7,413 bases of DNA from Alphaproteobacteria bacterium (GTDB lineage Bacteria; Pseudomonadota; Alphaproteobacteria; Puniceispirillales; Puniceispirillaceae). This document shows, piece after piece, positions 1-5,381 of the stretch. Position numbers and translations under genes: made by a program. The stretch spans positions 1 to 7,413 of the forward strand of contig JAKMFG010000033.1 of the NCBI GenBank assembly GCA_022425565.1, read 5' to 3'. Within the stretch, counting starts at the first letter, position 1. The number at the start of each line of letters is the position of its first letter. The notes under the pieces are model-generated. The model was not told the origin of the DNA and searched no databases. It saw only the letters and a program-made list of their open reading frames with translations.

Positions 1-119
1 CACCGCCGGATGTGGTCTCGCAACTGCTTCTGGCACTGCCTATCATTGCGCTGTACGAGCTTTCGATTTTTGGCGCGAAGATACTGGCTCCCGAACCTTA
101 TGACGAGCCGGCCAACTGA
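1..119 (+). CDS. tatC: Sec-independent (twin-arginine) translocase subunit TatC, 3' end only
   Basis: This is the C-terminal 38 residues of TatC, the polytopic inner-membrane protein that recognises twin-arginine signal peptides and forms the core of the Tat translocase for folded proteins. The reading frame starts at base 3 (bases 1-2 finish a codon outside the window) and ends at TGA 117-119. The visible peptide opens with PPDVVSQLLLALP and continues IIALYELSIF. This matches the conserved last transmembrane segment of TatC, where a 'TPPD..SQ' loop enters the helix and a 'YE.SI' motif closes it. A short acidic cytoplasmic tail (EPYDEPAN) follows. The gene lies 41 bases upstream of serS on the same strand, as in many alphaproteobacteria, where tatA and tatB usually precede it. 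The call is made from the tail alone, but this segment is distinctive. Confidence 0.9.
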   Translation, partial: PPDVVSQLLLALPIIALYELSIFGAKILAPEPYDEPAN

Positions 120-149
120 CGTCCGGCAAAGCCGCAATCCCGATGAGAC

Positions 150-153
150 GAGG
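150..153 (+). promoter_or_regulatory. Shine-Dalgarno site of serS
   Basis: GAGG lies 7 bases before the ATG at 161 and supports that start. The rest of the 41-base tatC-serS gap shows no clear promoter or terminator, so read-through from tatC is plausible. Confidence 0.6.
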
Positions 154-160
154 CTGAAAG

Positions 161-1438
161 ATGCACGACATCCGCTTTATCCGTGAAAATCCCGATGTAT
201 TCGATGCTGCCATGGCGCGCCGTGGACTTGAGCCTCAGTCCGGTTCCATTCTCGAGAGCGACGCAAGGCGGCGTGTCCTGCAGGGCCAGATTCAGGACAT
301 GCAGTCCCGGCGCAATGTCGCCTCCAAGGAAATCGGCATGCGTAAGGGGAAGGGCGAGGATGCCGACGATCTGATTGCCGAGGTCAATGAAATCAAGGCA
401 AGGATGCCTGAACTCGAGGAAGAGGAAGGCACACTTGCAGCCAGCCTCGAGACTGTGCTGCTGGAGCTTCCGAATATCCTCGATGCCGAGGTGCCGGACG
501 GCGCGGATGAGGATGACAACGCCCTGCTGCGAAGCTGGGGCGATATTCCGTCTTTCGATTTTACCCCGCGGGACCATGTCGCTTTGGGCGAAGGGCTCGG
601 CCAGATGGATTTTTCCACGGCGGCGAAGCTCTCGGGTGCGAGATTTGTCCTTCTTCGCGGGCAGCTGGCTCGGCTTGAACGGGCGCTGGCGGCATTCATG
701 CTCGACACGCACACGAGCGAATTCGGTTATCAGGAAACGCTGCCGCCGTTCCTTGTGAACAGTTCGGCAATGACGGGTACCGGCCAGCTGCCAAAATTTG
801 GCGAGGATCTGTTTCGCGCCGATGACAAATGGCTGATCCCGACGGCTGAGGTACCGCTAACCAACATCGCGGCTGATGAAATCTGGCAGGCTGACCAGCT
901 GCCGATGCGATTCACCGCCCATACACCCTGCTTCCGGTCAGAGGCTGGTGCCGCCGGGCGCGACACGCGTGGCATGATCCGTCAGCACCAGTTTTCGAAG
1001 GTCGAAATGGTGAGTGTCACGCACCCGGACGAGTCCAGTGCGGAACATGAGCGCATGACAGGTTGCGCCGAAGCCATCCTGCAGCGGCTCGGCCTGCCGT
1101 ACCGTGTGATGACATTGTGCACAGGCGACACCGGTTTCGGCGCGCGCAAGACATATGACATCGAAGTCTGGCTTCCCGGGCAGGCCGACGGCAAAGGCAT
1201 GTATCGTGAGATTTCGTCCTGCTCGAACTGTGGTCCGTTTCAGGCCCGCCGGATGAAAGCCCGTTTCCGCGATGCCGAAGGCAATACGCAGTTTGTCCAT
1301 ACTCTCAACGGGTCCGGTCTTGCTGTCGGGCGTACCATGATTGCGGTTCTTGAGAACGGTCAGCAGCAGGATGGGTCCGTTCGTCTTCCTGAGGTTCTCC
1401 ATGGCTATATGGGATGTGATGTAATTTCGTCCCTGTGA
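161..1438 (+). CDS. serS: Serine--tRNA ligase (seryl-tRNA synthetase, class II)
   Basis: This cytoplasmic enzyme charges tRNA-Ser (and tRNA-Sec where present) with serine using ATP. At 425 residues it has normal bacterial length. The N-terminal third (about 30-100) is rich in charged residues and leucine, as expected for the antiparallel coiled-coil arm that grips the long variable arm of tRNA-Ser. The class II catalytic core follows: the TAE motif (228-230) in the serine pocket, motif 2 with FRSE (258-261) and the GRDTRG segment (266-271), the HQFSKVE segment (276-282), EVWLPGQ (335-341), the REISSCSNC stretch (349-357), and motif 3 NGSGLAVGR (383-391) with the ATP-binding arginine R391. All key residues are present. 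The ATG at 161 is preceded by GAGG at 150-153 with 7 bases of spacing, and the protein begins [10 protein letters not shown], a typical SerS N-terminus. It lies between tatC and surE. Confidence 0.98.
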   Translation: MHDIRFIRENPDVFDAAMARRGLEPQSGSILESDARRRVLQGQIQDMQSRRNVASKEIGMRKGKGEDADDLIAEVNEIKARMPELEEEEGTLAASLETVLLELPNILDAEVPDGADEDDNALLRSWGDIPSFDFTPRDHVALGEGLGQMDFSTAAKLSGARFVLLRGQLARLERALAAFMLDTHTSEFGYQETLPPFLVNSSAMTGTGQLPKFGEDLFRADDKWLIPTAEVPLTNIAADEIWQADQLPMRFTAHTPCFRSEAGAAGRDTRGMIRQHQFSKVEMVSVTHPDESSAEHERMTGCAEAILQRLGLPYRVMTLCTGDTGFGARKTYDIEVWLPGQADGKGMYREISSCSNCGPFQARRMKARFRDAEGNTQFVHTLNGSGLAVGRTMIAVLENGQQQDGSVRLPEVLHGYMGCDVISSL

Positions 1439-1472
1439 CCGGCAGATGGCGTTGTCGGCGCCCGGTCTTTTT
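1437..1472 (+). terminator. Candidate Rho-independent terminator or attenuator overlapping the serS stop codon
   Basis: GACCGG at 1437-1442 is perfectly complementary to CCGGTC at 1462-1467, giving a 6-bp GC-rich stem. It is followed at once by five T residues (1468-1472). The left arm begins inside the serS TGA stop (1436-1438). The 19-base loop is longer than ideal, and an alternative inner pairing exists (GGCG 1448-1451 with CGCC 1459-1462). This could end or weaken the transcript before surE, whose start lies 33 bases beyond the T run. The signal is moderate: stem and U tract are both present, but the long loop reduces predicted stability. Confidence 0.45.
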
Positions 1473-1504
1473 GATGTGTTTAATTCCTGTTCCGGAGTGA
1501 GTTT

Positions 1505-2272
1505 ATGTCGATGTCCAGCGCCGCGTCTGTCGGTCGTATCCTGATCAGCAATGATGACGGCCTTGATGCCATCGGCATTGCCATTCTCGAGGAGATCGCT
1601 GCGCGGCTATCCGACGATGTCTGGGTCATCGCACCCACCAGCAACCGGTCGGGAATGTCACGGGCCATCACACTCCACAATGATGTCATTATCGAGTCGC
1701 ACGGCGATAACCGGTTCGCCTGTTCGGGAACGCCGAGCGACTGTGTCATCATGGGTATGGCCAAGGTGCTGGACCGCAAGCCGGACCTGGTGCTGTCGGG
1801 GATCAATGCCGGAATGAATGTTGCAGATGATGTGCTCTATTCCGGTACCATTGCTGCGGCGATGGAAGCTTCGCTGATGGGTGTTCAGGCCATCGCACTG
1901 TCACAGCGGAATGGTCGTACGTCGCGTGACGATTTTGCTGCCGCCGCCGAACATGGCGAACGTGTGATCAGGCACATTCTCGAGATCGGCGTCGCCCCGC
2001 GCACCATCATGAATGTGAATTTTCCGCCCGTTGCACCAGGGGATGTGCGCGGGATTATGCCGGCAACGCTGGACAGGCATAAATTCGGCGATCAGGTAAT
2101 CGATGGCGAAACCCCGGGCAGCTTCCGGCTCGGCCCCATGCTGGCGCACGACAAGACAATTCCGGGAAGCGACCGCGCCGTGATGGATGAAGGCTGGATA
2201 TCGCTCACCTCTTTGGGTATGGATATCACCGCCGAACGGATTCAGGCCGAACTCAAAAGCGTTAAATTCTAG
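1505..2272 (+). CDS. surE: 5'/3'-nucleotidase SurE (survival protein)
   Basis: SurE is a divalent-metal-dependent phosphatase that removes phosphate from nucleoside 5'- and 3'-monophosphates and in some species from short polyphosphate. It is cytoplasmic and linked to stationary-phase survival. The 255 residues match the family's usual 245-265. The N-terminal motif ILISNDDG (12-19) carries the metal ligands D17 and D18. S49 in NRSGMS and N101 in SGINAG correspond to E. coli S39 and N92, completing the metal site. GTPSDC (75-80) and DDVLYSGTIAAAMEA (108-122) are further family hallmarks. The ATG at 1505 has GGAG at 1494-1497 with 7 bases of spacing. A second in-frame ATG at 1511 is possible but less well placed. 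The gene precedes pcm, its usual partner in proteobacteria, and the 59-base gap between them shows no terminator. Confidence 0.97.
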   Translation: MSMSSAASVGRILISNDDGLDAIGIAILEEIAARLSDDVWVIAPTSNRSGMSRAITLHNDVIIESHGDNRFACSGTPSDCVIMGMAKVLDRKPDLVLSGINAGMNVADDVLYSGTIAAAMEASLMGVQAIALSQRNGRTSRDDFAAAAEHGERVIRHILEIGVAPRTIMNVNFPPVAPGDVRGIMPATLDRHKFGDQVIDGETPGSFRLGPMLAHDKTIPGSDRAVMDEGWISLTSLGMDITAERIQAELKSVKF

Positions 2273-2331
2273 ACACGTGATAGAGCAGAGCCTGGGTCGC
2301 GCGGCTTGCGTCACATGATGCCGGCGGGACC

Positions 2332-2958
2332 ATGCAGGACTTTCAACATGAGAAAGCGCGTCTATTCATGACGCTTCGCGGGTTGGGCGTGGTTGAGGCC
2401 AACGTTCTGTCCGCCATGGAACGTGTGCCGCGCGAGTTGTTCGTGCCAACGGCGCTGAACCAGCATGCCTATGAGAATGCGTCGCTGCCAATCGCGCTCG
2501 AACAGACGATCAGCCAGCCCTATATAGTAGCCCGTATGACGGCCGCACTGGAACTGACCGGGCGTGAACGCGTTCTGGAAATCGGCTCGGGTAGCGGTTA
2601 TCAGGCAGCCATCCTGTCTTTCCTCTGCCGCCGTGTGTATAGCATCGAGCGATTACGCCCGCTTCTGGTTGAGGCAGAGAACCGGTTCAGGAAGCTGCGA
2701 ATCACCAACGTGACTTCAAAATATGGTGATGGCGCGAAAGGGTGGCCCGAAGGAGCGCCGTTCGACCGGGTGATCCTGACCTGTGCGCCGCCCGAGATTC
2801 CGGCAATATTGTTGAATCAGCTTAAGACTGGCGGCATCATGGTGGCACCGGAAGGGCGCGACCGCGAACAGTCGCTGGTTGTCATCCGCCGGACGGAGGA
2901 GGGGTTTGAAAGGCAGGAGCTGCTGCCGGTCAGGTTCGTCCCTCTGGTTGAAGGCTAA
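2332..2958 (+). CDS. pcm: Protein-L-isoaspartate O-methyltransferase (PIMT)
   Basis: This cytoplasmic repair enzyme uses S-adenosylmethionine to methylate isoaspartyl residues that form in ageing proteins, letting them revert to normal aspartate. At 208 residues it fits the 205-220 of bacterial Pcm. Visible motifs are RVPRELFVP (31-39), the PIMT signature TISQPYIVARM (59-69), SAM-binding motif I VLEIGSGSGYQ (81-91), the acidic end of the next strand YSIE (103-106), DG (133 region) before the third strand, FDRVILTCAPPEIP (144-157), and the typical C-terminus RFVPLVEG. The substrate-site Ser/Thr position is filled by S61. The ATG at 2332 has only a GGCGGG stretch (2323-2328) as a weak ribosome site. 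Reading upstream in frame, a stop occurs at 2281-2283 with no ATG, GTG or TTG in between, so this is the longest possible start. Only 3 bases separate its stop from the next gene, implying co-transcription. Confidence 0.97.
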   Translation: MQDFQHEKARLFMTLRGLGVVEANVLSAMERVPRELFVPTALNQHAYENASLPIALEQTISQPYIVARMTAALELTGRERVLEIGSGSGYQAAILSFLCRRVYSIERLRPLLVEAENRFRKLRITNVTSKYGDGAKGWPEGAPFDRVILTCAPPEIPAILLNQLKTGGIMVAPEGRDREQSLVVIRRTEEGFERQELLPVRFVPLVEG

Positions 2959-2961
2959 TCA

Positions 2962-3927
2962 ATGACAGGAATGCAGATGGCACCGACACGCGCTCACTTC
3001 CTTCAGCCGCTAATGGTTCTGGTGGTACTGGCGCCGCTGACGCTTGGCGGGTGTGGTGTCCCGAACCTGTCATTGACACGCGACACGCCTGCGCCACTGA
3101 TCGTGGCACCATTGCGGCAACCGGTTGAGGCTGTGCCGCCGGACGGCATGGTGACGGTGCGCGAGGGAGACACCATCTTCGCGCTTGCGGCGAGATACGG
3201 TGTGCCGCCAACATCCATCGTGACGGACAACCAGATCGGCCCACCCTACACTGTGTTTGCCGGACAGCAGCTGCGGATCACACCGCAGCGTACCCATGTG
3301 GTTGGTCCGGAAGACACCATCTATTCCATTTCGCAGCGTTACGCCGTCAGCCAGTACCAGCTGGCTGAGGCAAACGGTCTCGATGTTCCGTTCGAGCTGA
3401 TCGTTGGCCAGCGGCTGATTCTGCCCGCCAGCCTTGACTTCTCAGTCCTTGATGCAGCGCCGGACGCCACTTCGACTGCTGCGGCTACGATACCGAAGGT
3501 GGTCCAAAAGCCCGCCAACGCCCCGCGGAAGCGGTTCGTTGCCCCATCCGGCTCAGGCGCGTTTCGGTGGCCGGTCGAGGGTGAAATCATCACTGAATTC
3601 GGCCCTGCAGCGCGCGGTGTCCATAATGACGGGGTCAATATCGCCGCGAATGAGGGGGCGGTGGTACGCGCCTCTGCCCGCGGCACGGTTGCTTTCGTCG
3701 GCCGCGAGATCAAGTCATTCGGCACGCTGGTGCTTGTGAAGCATGAAGGCGGGATCATTACCGCCTATGCCCATCTTGGTGATGTGATGGTGCGTGAAGG
3801 CGACGTCATCGACGCCGGCCAGCAGATTGCCACCGTCGGTCTGACCGGCAAGGTGGATACGCCGCAGCTTCATTTTGAGATCCGCAAGTCCCGTGAACCG
3901 GTCGACCCGCGCGCGCTGATTGCCTGA
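2962..3927 (+). CDS. nlpD: NlpD-like lipoprotein: two LysM domains plus a degenerate LytM/M23 domain
   Basis: This 321-residue envelope lipoprotein is probably a regulator of peptidoglycan amidases during cell division. A hydrophobic signal segment (about 14-30) ends in a lipobox LGGC with the lipidated cysteine C31; G32 at +2 predicts outer-membrane sorting. Two LysM peptidoglycan-binding repeats follow (about 64-107 and 111-155), then an Ala/Pro-rich linker (about 160-198) and the LytM domain (about 200-315). That domain shows FRWPVEGEI, the HNDGVNIAA segment (221-229), TAYAHLGD (267-274) and PQLHFEIR (301-308). Of the five residues that bind zinc or act in catalysis in active LytM enzymes, only H271 and H304 are clearly kept. 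The first His-x-x-x-Asp pair reads N222...N226, and the first His of HxH is Q302. A non-enzymatic activator like E. coli NlpD is therefore likely. Alternative starts are ATG 2971 and ATG 2977; the latter has AGGA at 2967-2970 with 6 bases of spacing. Confidence 0.9.
   Translation: MTGMQMAPTRAHFLQPLMVLVVLAPLTLGGCGVPNLSLTRDTPAPLIVAPLRQPVEAVPPDGMVTVREGDTIFALAARYGVPPTSIVTDNQIGPPYTVFAGQQLRITPQRTHVVGPEDTIYSISQRYAVSQYQLAEANGLDVPFELIVGQRLILPASLDFSVLDAAPDATSTAAATIPKVVQKPANAPRKRFVAPSGSGAFRWPVEGEIITEFGPAARGVHNDGVNIAANEGAVVRASARGTVAFVGREIKSFGTLVLVKHEGGIITAYAHLGDVMVREGDVIDAGQQIATVGLTGKVDTPQLHFEIRKSREPVDPRALIA
2967..2976 (+). promoter_or_regulatory. Ribosome-binding site that may favour an internal nlpD start at 2977
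   Basis: AGGA at 2967-2970 is 6 bases from ATG 2977, which would start the protein at MAPTR and give a 25-residue signal peptide before the lipobox cysteine. The upstream ATG at 2962 has AAGG at 2951-2954 with 7 bases of spacing, inside the end of pcm. Both are usable and the choice does not affect the mature lipoprotein. Confidence 0.4.
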
Positions 3928-3946
3928 TCACACTCCGCCAACAGGC
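3922..3946 (+). terminator. Weak hairpin between convergent genes
   Basis: GCCTG at 3922-3926, overlapping the TGA stop of the lipoprotein gene, pairs with CAGGC at 3942-3946 just before the stop of the converging DUF815 gene. The stem has 5 bp and the loop 15 bases. On the plus strand a short T-rich stretch follows (GTTATTT); on the minus strand there is no T run. It is placed where a terminator is needed but is weak by structure. Confidence 0.25.
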
Positions 3947-3947
3947 G

Positions 3948-4823
3948 TTATTTGACCTTGGTGATGTCAGTTTCGGTGCGCGCCGCAAGATCGATGATGA
4001 ACTGCCAGGCGACCCGGCCGGATCGTGACCCGCGCTCCATTGACCATGCAAGCGCATCGCGGCGCACATCTGCCTCGTCCGCATTGATCCCGAAATGTGA
4101 CACATATCCTTCGATGATCTCGAAGAATGTGTCCTGATCAATCGAGTGAAACCCGACCCACAGTCCAAACCTGTCCGACAGGGATACACTTTCCTCGACA
4201 CTTTCAGACGGGTTGATCGCCGTTGAACGCTCGTTCTCGATCATCTGCCGCGGCATCAAGTGGCGCCGGTTCGAGGTGGCGTAGAAGATCACATTGTCCG
4301 GTCGCCCCTCGACACCGCCGTCGAGAGCCGCCTTCAGCGATTTGTAGCTGCTGTCGCCCTGGTCAAAGGTCAGATCATCCGTATAGACGATGAAGCGGCG
4401 ATCGATCTGGGCCAGATAGGCCATCAGGAAGGGCAGGTCGTCGATATCCTCGCGGTGGATTTCGACAAGCGCGCAATCCATGCCCCGATCAGTGACGGTG
4501 CCGTGTACTGCCTTGACCAGCGAAGACTTTCCGGTCCCGCGTGCGCCCCACAACAAGGCATTGTTTGCAGGCAGTCCGCGGACAAAGGCAATCGTGTTGG
4601 AAAGCAGCGTATCGCGCTGGTAGTCAATGCCGCAGAGCAGTCGCAGATCGACGCGGTTGACCTTGGTGACGGGTGTCAGGCGACGCCGCGCGCGGTTCCA
4701 CACATAGGCGGAGGCCGGCTCCAGGTCTGCCGGTGTCGGGTCTGTCGGACTGTGCTTTTCCAGTGCATTGGCAATGCGCTCGAGATGCTCAAGAAACTTT
4801 GAATCGGTATCGGGTTTGGTCAT
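3948..4823 (-). CDS. DUF815-family AAA+ ATPase (function unknown)
   Basis: This 291-residue protein is recognisable as a member of the DUF815 (PF05673) P-loop ATPase family, widespread in alphaproteobacteria with no firmly assigned role. The Walker A motif is GARGTGKSS (93-101). The Walker B strand is FIVYTDDL (144-151) with acidic residues D149 and D150. A sensor-1-like YATSNRRHL (181-189) has the expected Asn at 185. SDRFGLWVGF (216-225) holds a candidate arginine finger, R218. RSGRVAWQF (267-275) looks like the sensor-2 end of the fold. No signal peptide or membrane segment is seen, so it should be cytoplasmic. The start ATG (complement of 4821-4823) is the first available: an in-frame TAG lies four codons upstream (complement of 4833-4835). 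No clear Shine-Dalgarno precedes it. The gene stands alone on the minus strand, converging on the lipoprotein gene and diverging from yajC. What it acts on cannot be read from the sequence. Confidence 0.92.
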   Translation of the reverse strand: MTKPDTDSKFLEHLERIANALEKHSPTDPTPADLEPASAYVWNRARRRLTPVTKVNRVDLRLLCGIDYQRDTLLSNTIAFVRGLPANNALLWGARGTGKSSLVKAVHGTVTDRGMDCALVEIHREDIDDLPFLMAYLAQIDRRFIVYTDDLTFDQGDSSYKSLKAALDGGVEGRPDNVIFYATSNRRHLMPRQMIENERSTAINPSESVEESVSLSDRFGLWVGFHSIDQDTFFEIIEGYVSHFGINADEADVRRDALAWSMERGSRSGRVAWQFIIDLAARTETDITKVK

Positions 4824-4829
4824 GACGGA

Positions 4830-4858
4830 AATCTATCAGGGTCGAACAGACGGAACAA
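4830..4858 (-). promoter_or_regulatory. Possible promoter of the DUF815 gene
   Basis: Read on the minus strand, TTGTTC (4858-4853) and TAGATT (4835-4830) are separated by 17 bases and match three and four of the six consensus positions of sigma-70 -35 and -10 boxes. Initiation about 7 bases beyond the -10 would fall at or next to the ATG, giving a leaderless or nearly leaderless mRNA. This would fit the missing Shine-Dalgarno. The match is weak and could be chance. Confidence 0.2.
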
Positions 4859-4923
4859 TAAGCAAGACCTGTATAAAACTCGTGGCGGGACAGATGAAAG
4901 ACACATATTCCAAGGGATGTTTA

Positions 4924-4952
4924 TTGCCCATCTGGATCAGGGTGTTTATGGT
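4924..4952 (+). promoter_or_regulatory. Possible promoter of yajC-secD-secF
   Basis: TTGCCC (4924-4929) and TATGGT (4947-4952) are 17 bases apart, each matching four of six sigma-70 consensus positions, and lie 40 bases before the yajC ATG. A start near 4959 would give a leader of about 34 bases containing the Shine-Dalgarno GGAG at 4979-4982. A second AT-rich -10-like hexamer, TATAAA at 4872-4877, lacks a recognisable -35 partner. The position is right, because the gene upstream is on the other strand and a promoter must lie in this 169-base gap. The exact boxes are uncertain. Confidence 0.3.
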
Positions 4953-4992
4953 GCAGGCAGCTTGAAAACCCCGTATGTGGAGCTAAGACAAC

Positions 4993-5325
4993 ATGCTGAT
5001 TACACCTGCGTTTGCACAGTCCGGTGGCTTTGCCGAAGGCGGCCTCGGCCTCATGCCGATCATCCTTGTGATGATCATCTTCTATTTCCTGCTGATCAGG
5101 CCGCAGCAAAAGCGTGCCAAACAGCACAAGCAAATGATCGCGGCAGTGGGCCGTGGCGACAAGATCATTACCAATGGCGGTCTTACCGGCACAATCGTGC
5201 GGGCTGTCGAGGACAGTGAGACTGTCGAGGTGGAGATCGCCAAGGACGTGAAGGTGAATGTCGTACGCGCCATGATCGCCGACGTCCGTGACAAGACCGA
5301 GCCAAAGGCCGACGCAAAGAAATGA
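4993..5325 (+). CDS. yajC: Preprotein translocase accessory subunit YajC
   Basis: YajC is a small inner-membrane protein that co-purifies with SecD and SecF and associates with the SecYEG channel. The 110 residues fit the family. A short N-terminal stretch (MLITPAFAQS) is followed by one membrane helix (about 17-35), then the conserved YFLLIRPQQKR (31-41) where the chain enters the cytoplasm. The cytoplasmic domain includes the hallmark GDKIITNGGLTGTI (55-68) and the EVEIAKDVKVNV strand region (79-90). The C-terminus is Lys/Asp-rich. The start is supported by GGAG at 4979-4982, 10 bases before the ATG, and by the classic 'PAFAQ' N-terminus. It is the first gene of a yajC-secD-secF operon, with 56 bases to secD. 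Confidence 0.96.
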   Translation: MLITPAFAQSGGFAEGGLGLMPIILVMIIFYFLLIRPQQKRAKQHKQMIAAVGRGDKIITNGGLTGTIVRAVEDSETVEVEIAKDVKVNVVRAMIADVRDKTEPKADAKK

Positions 5326-5332
5326 TTCGGTG

Positions 5333-5350
5333 TGCCGGCACGTCCCGGCA
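5333..5350 (+). other. GC-rich hairpin between yajC and secD
   Basis: TGCCGG (5333-5338) pairs perfectly with CCGGCA (5345-5350) around a 6-base loop (CACGTC). No T run follows, so this is not a standard intrinsic terminator. It sits 31 bases before the secD start and 15 before its Shine-Dalgarno (AGGAA, 5366-5370), leaving the ribosome site free. It may stabilise or punctuate the yajC-secD mRNA. Its left arm also lies in a perfect 10-base DNA palindrome at 5332-5341 (GTGCCGGCAC). Confidence 0.4.
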
Positions 5351-5381
5351 GTCCGTTCTCATCTGAGGAAAGCATCCGACC

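Noticed and set aside
98..712. Minus-strand ORF of 204 codons opposite serS, extending over the tatC-serS gap
   Set aside because: It lies antisense to the conserved SerS N-terminal half, has a basic, Arg/His-rich composition typical of shadow frames in GC-rich genes, and resembles no known family.
938..1402. Minus-strand ORF of 154 codons opposite the serS catalytic core
   Set aside because: It is antisense to motifs 2 and 3 of SerS, has no ribosome site or recognisable domain, and is a shadow frame.
1901..2314. Minus-strand ORF of 137 codons opposite the surE 3' end
   Set aside because: It overlaps conserved SurE sequence almost completely and shows no domain of its own.
2273..2331. CACGTG palindrome (about 2274-2279) after the surE stop as an operator
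   Set aside because: A single 6-base palindrome is expected by chance, and no second half-site or promoter was seen in the 59-base gap.
4260..4802. Plus-strand ORF of 180 codons opposite the DUF815 gene
   Set aside because: The minus-strand frame has intact AAA+ motifs; this frame is its mirror and shows no motif.
4917..5219. Plus-strand ORF of 100 codons running out of frame into yajC
   Set aside because: It overlaps most of yajC, which is clearly the real frame (membrane helix and GDKIITNGG motif); the protein is Cys/Arg/His-rich and unlike any known family.
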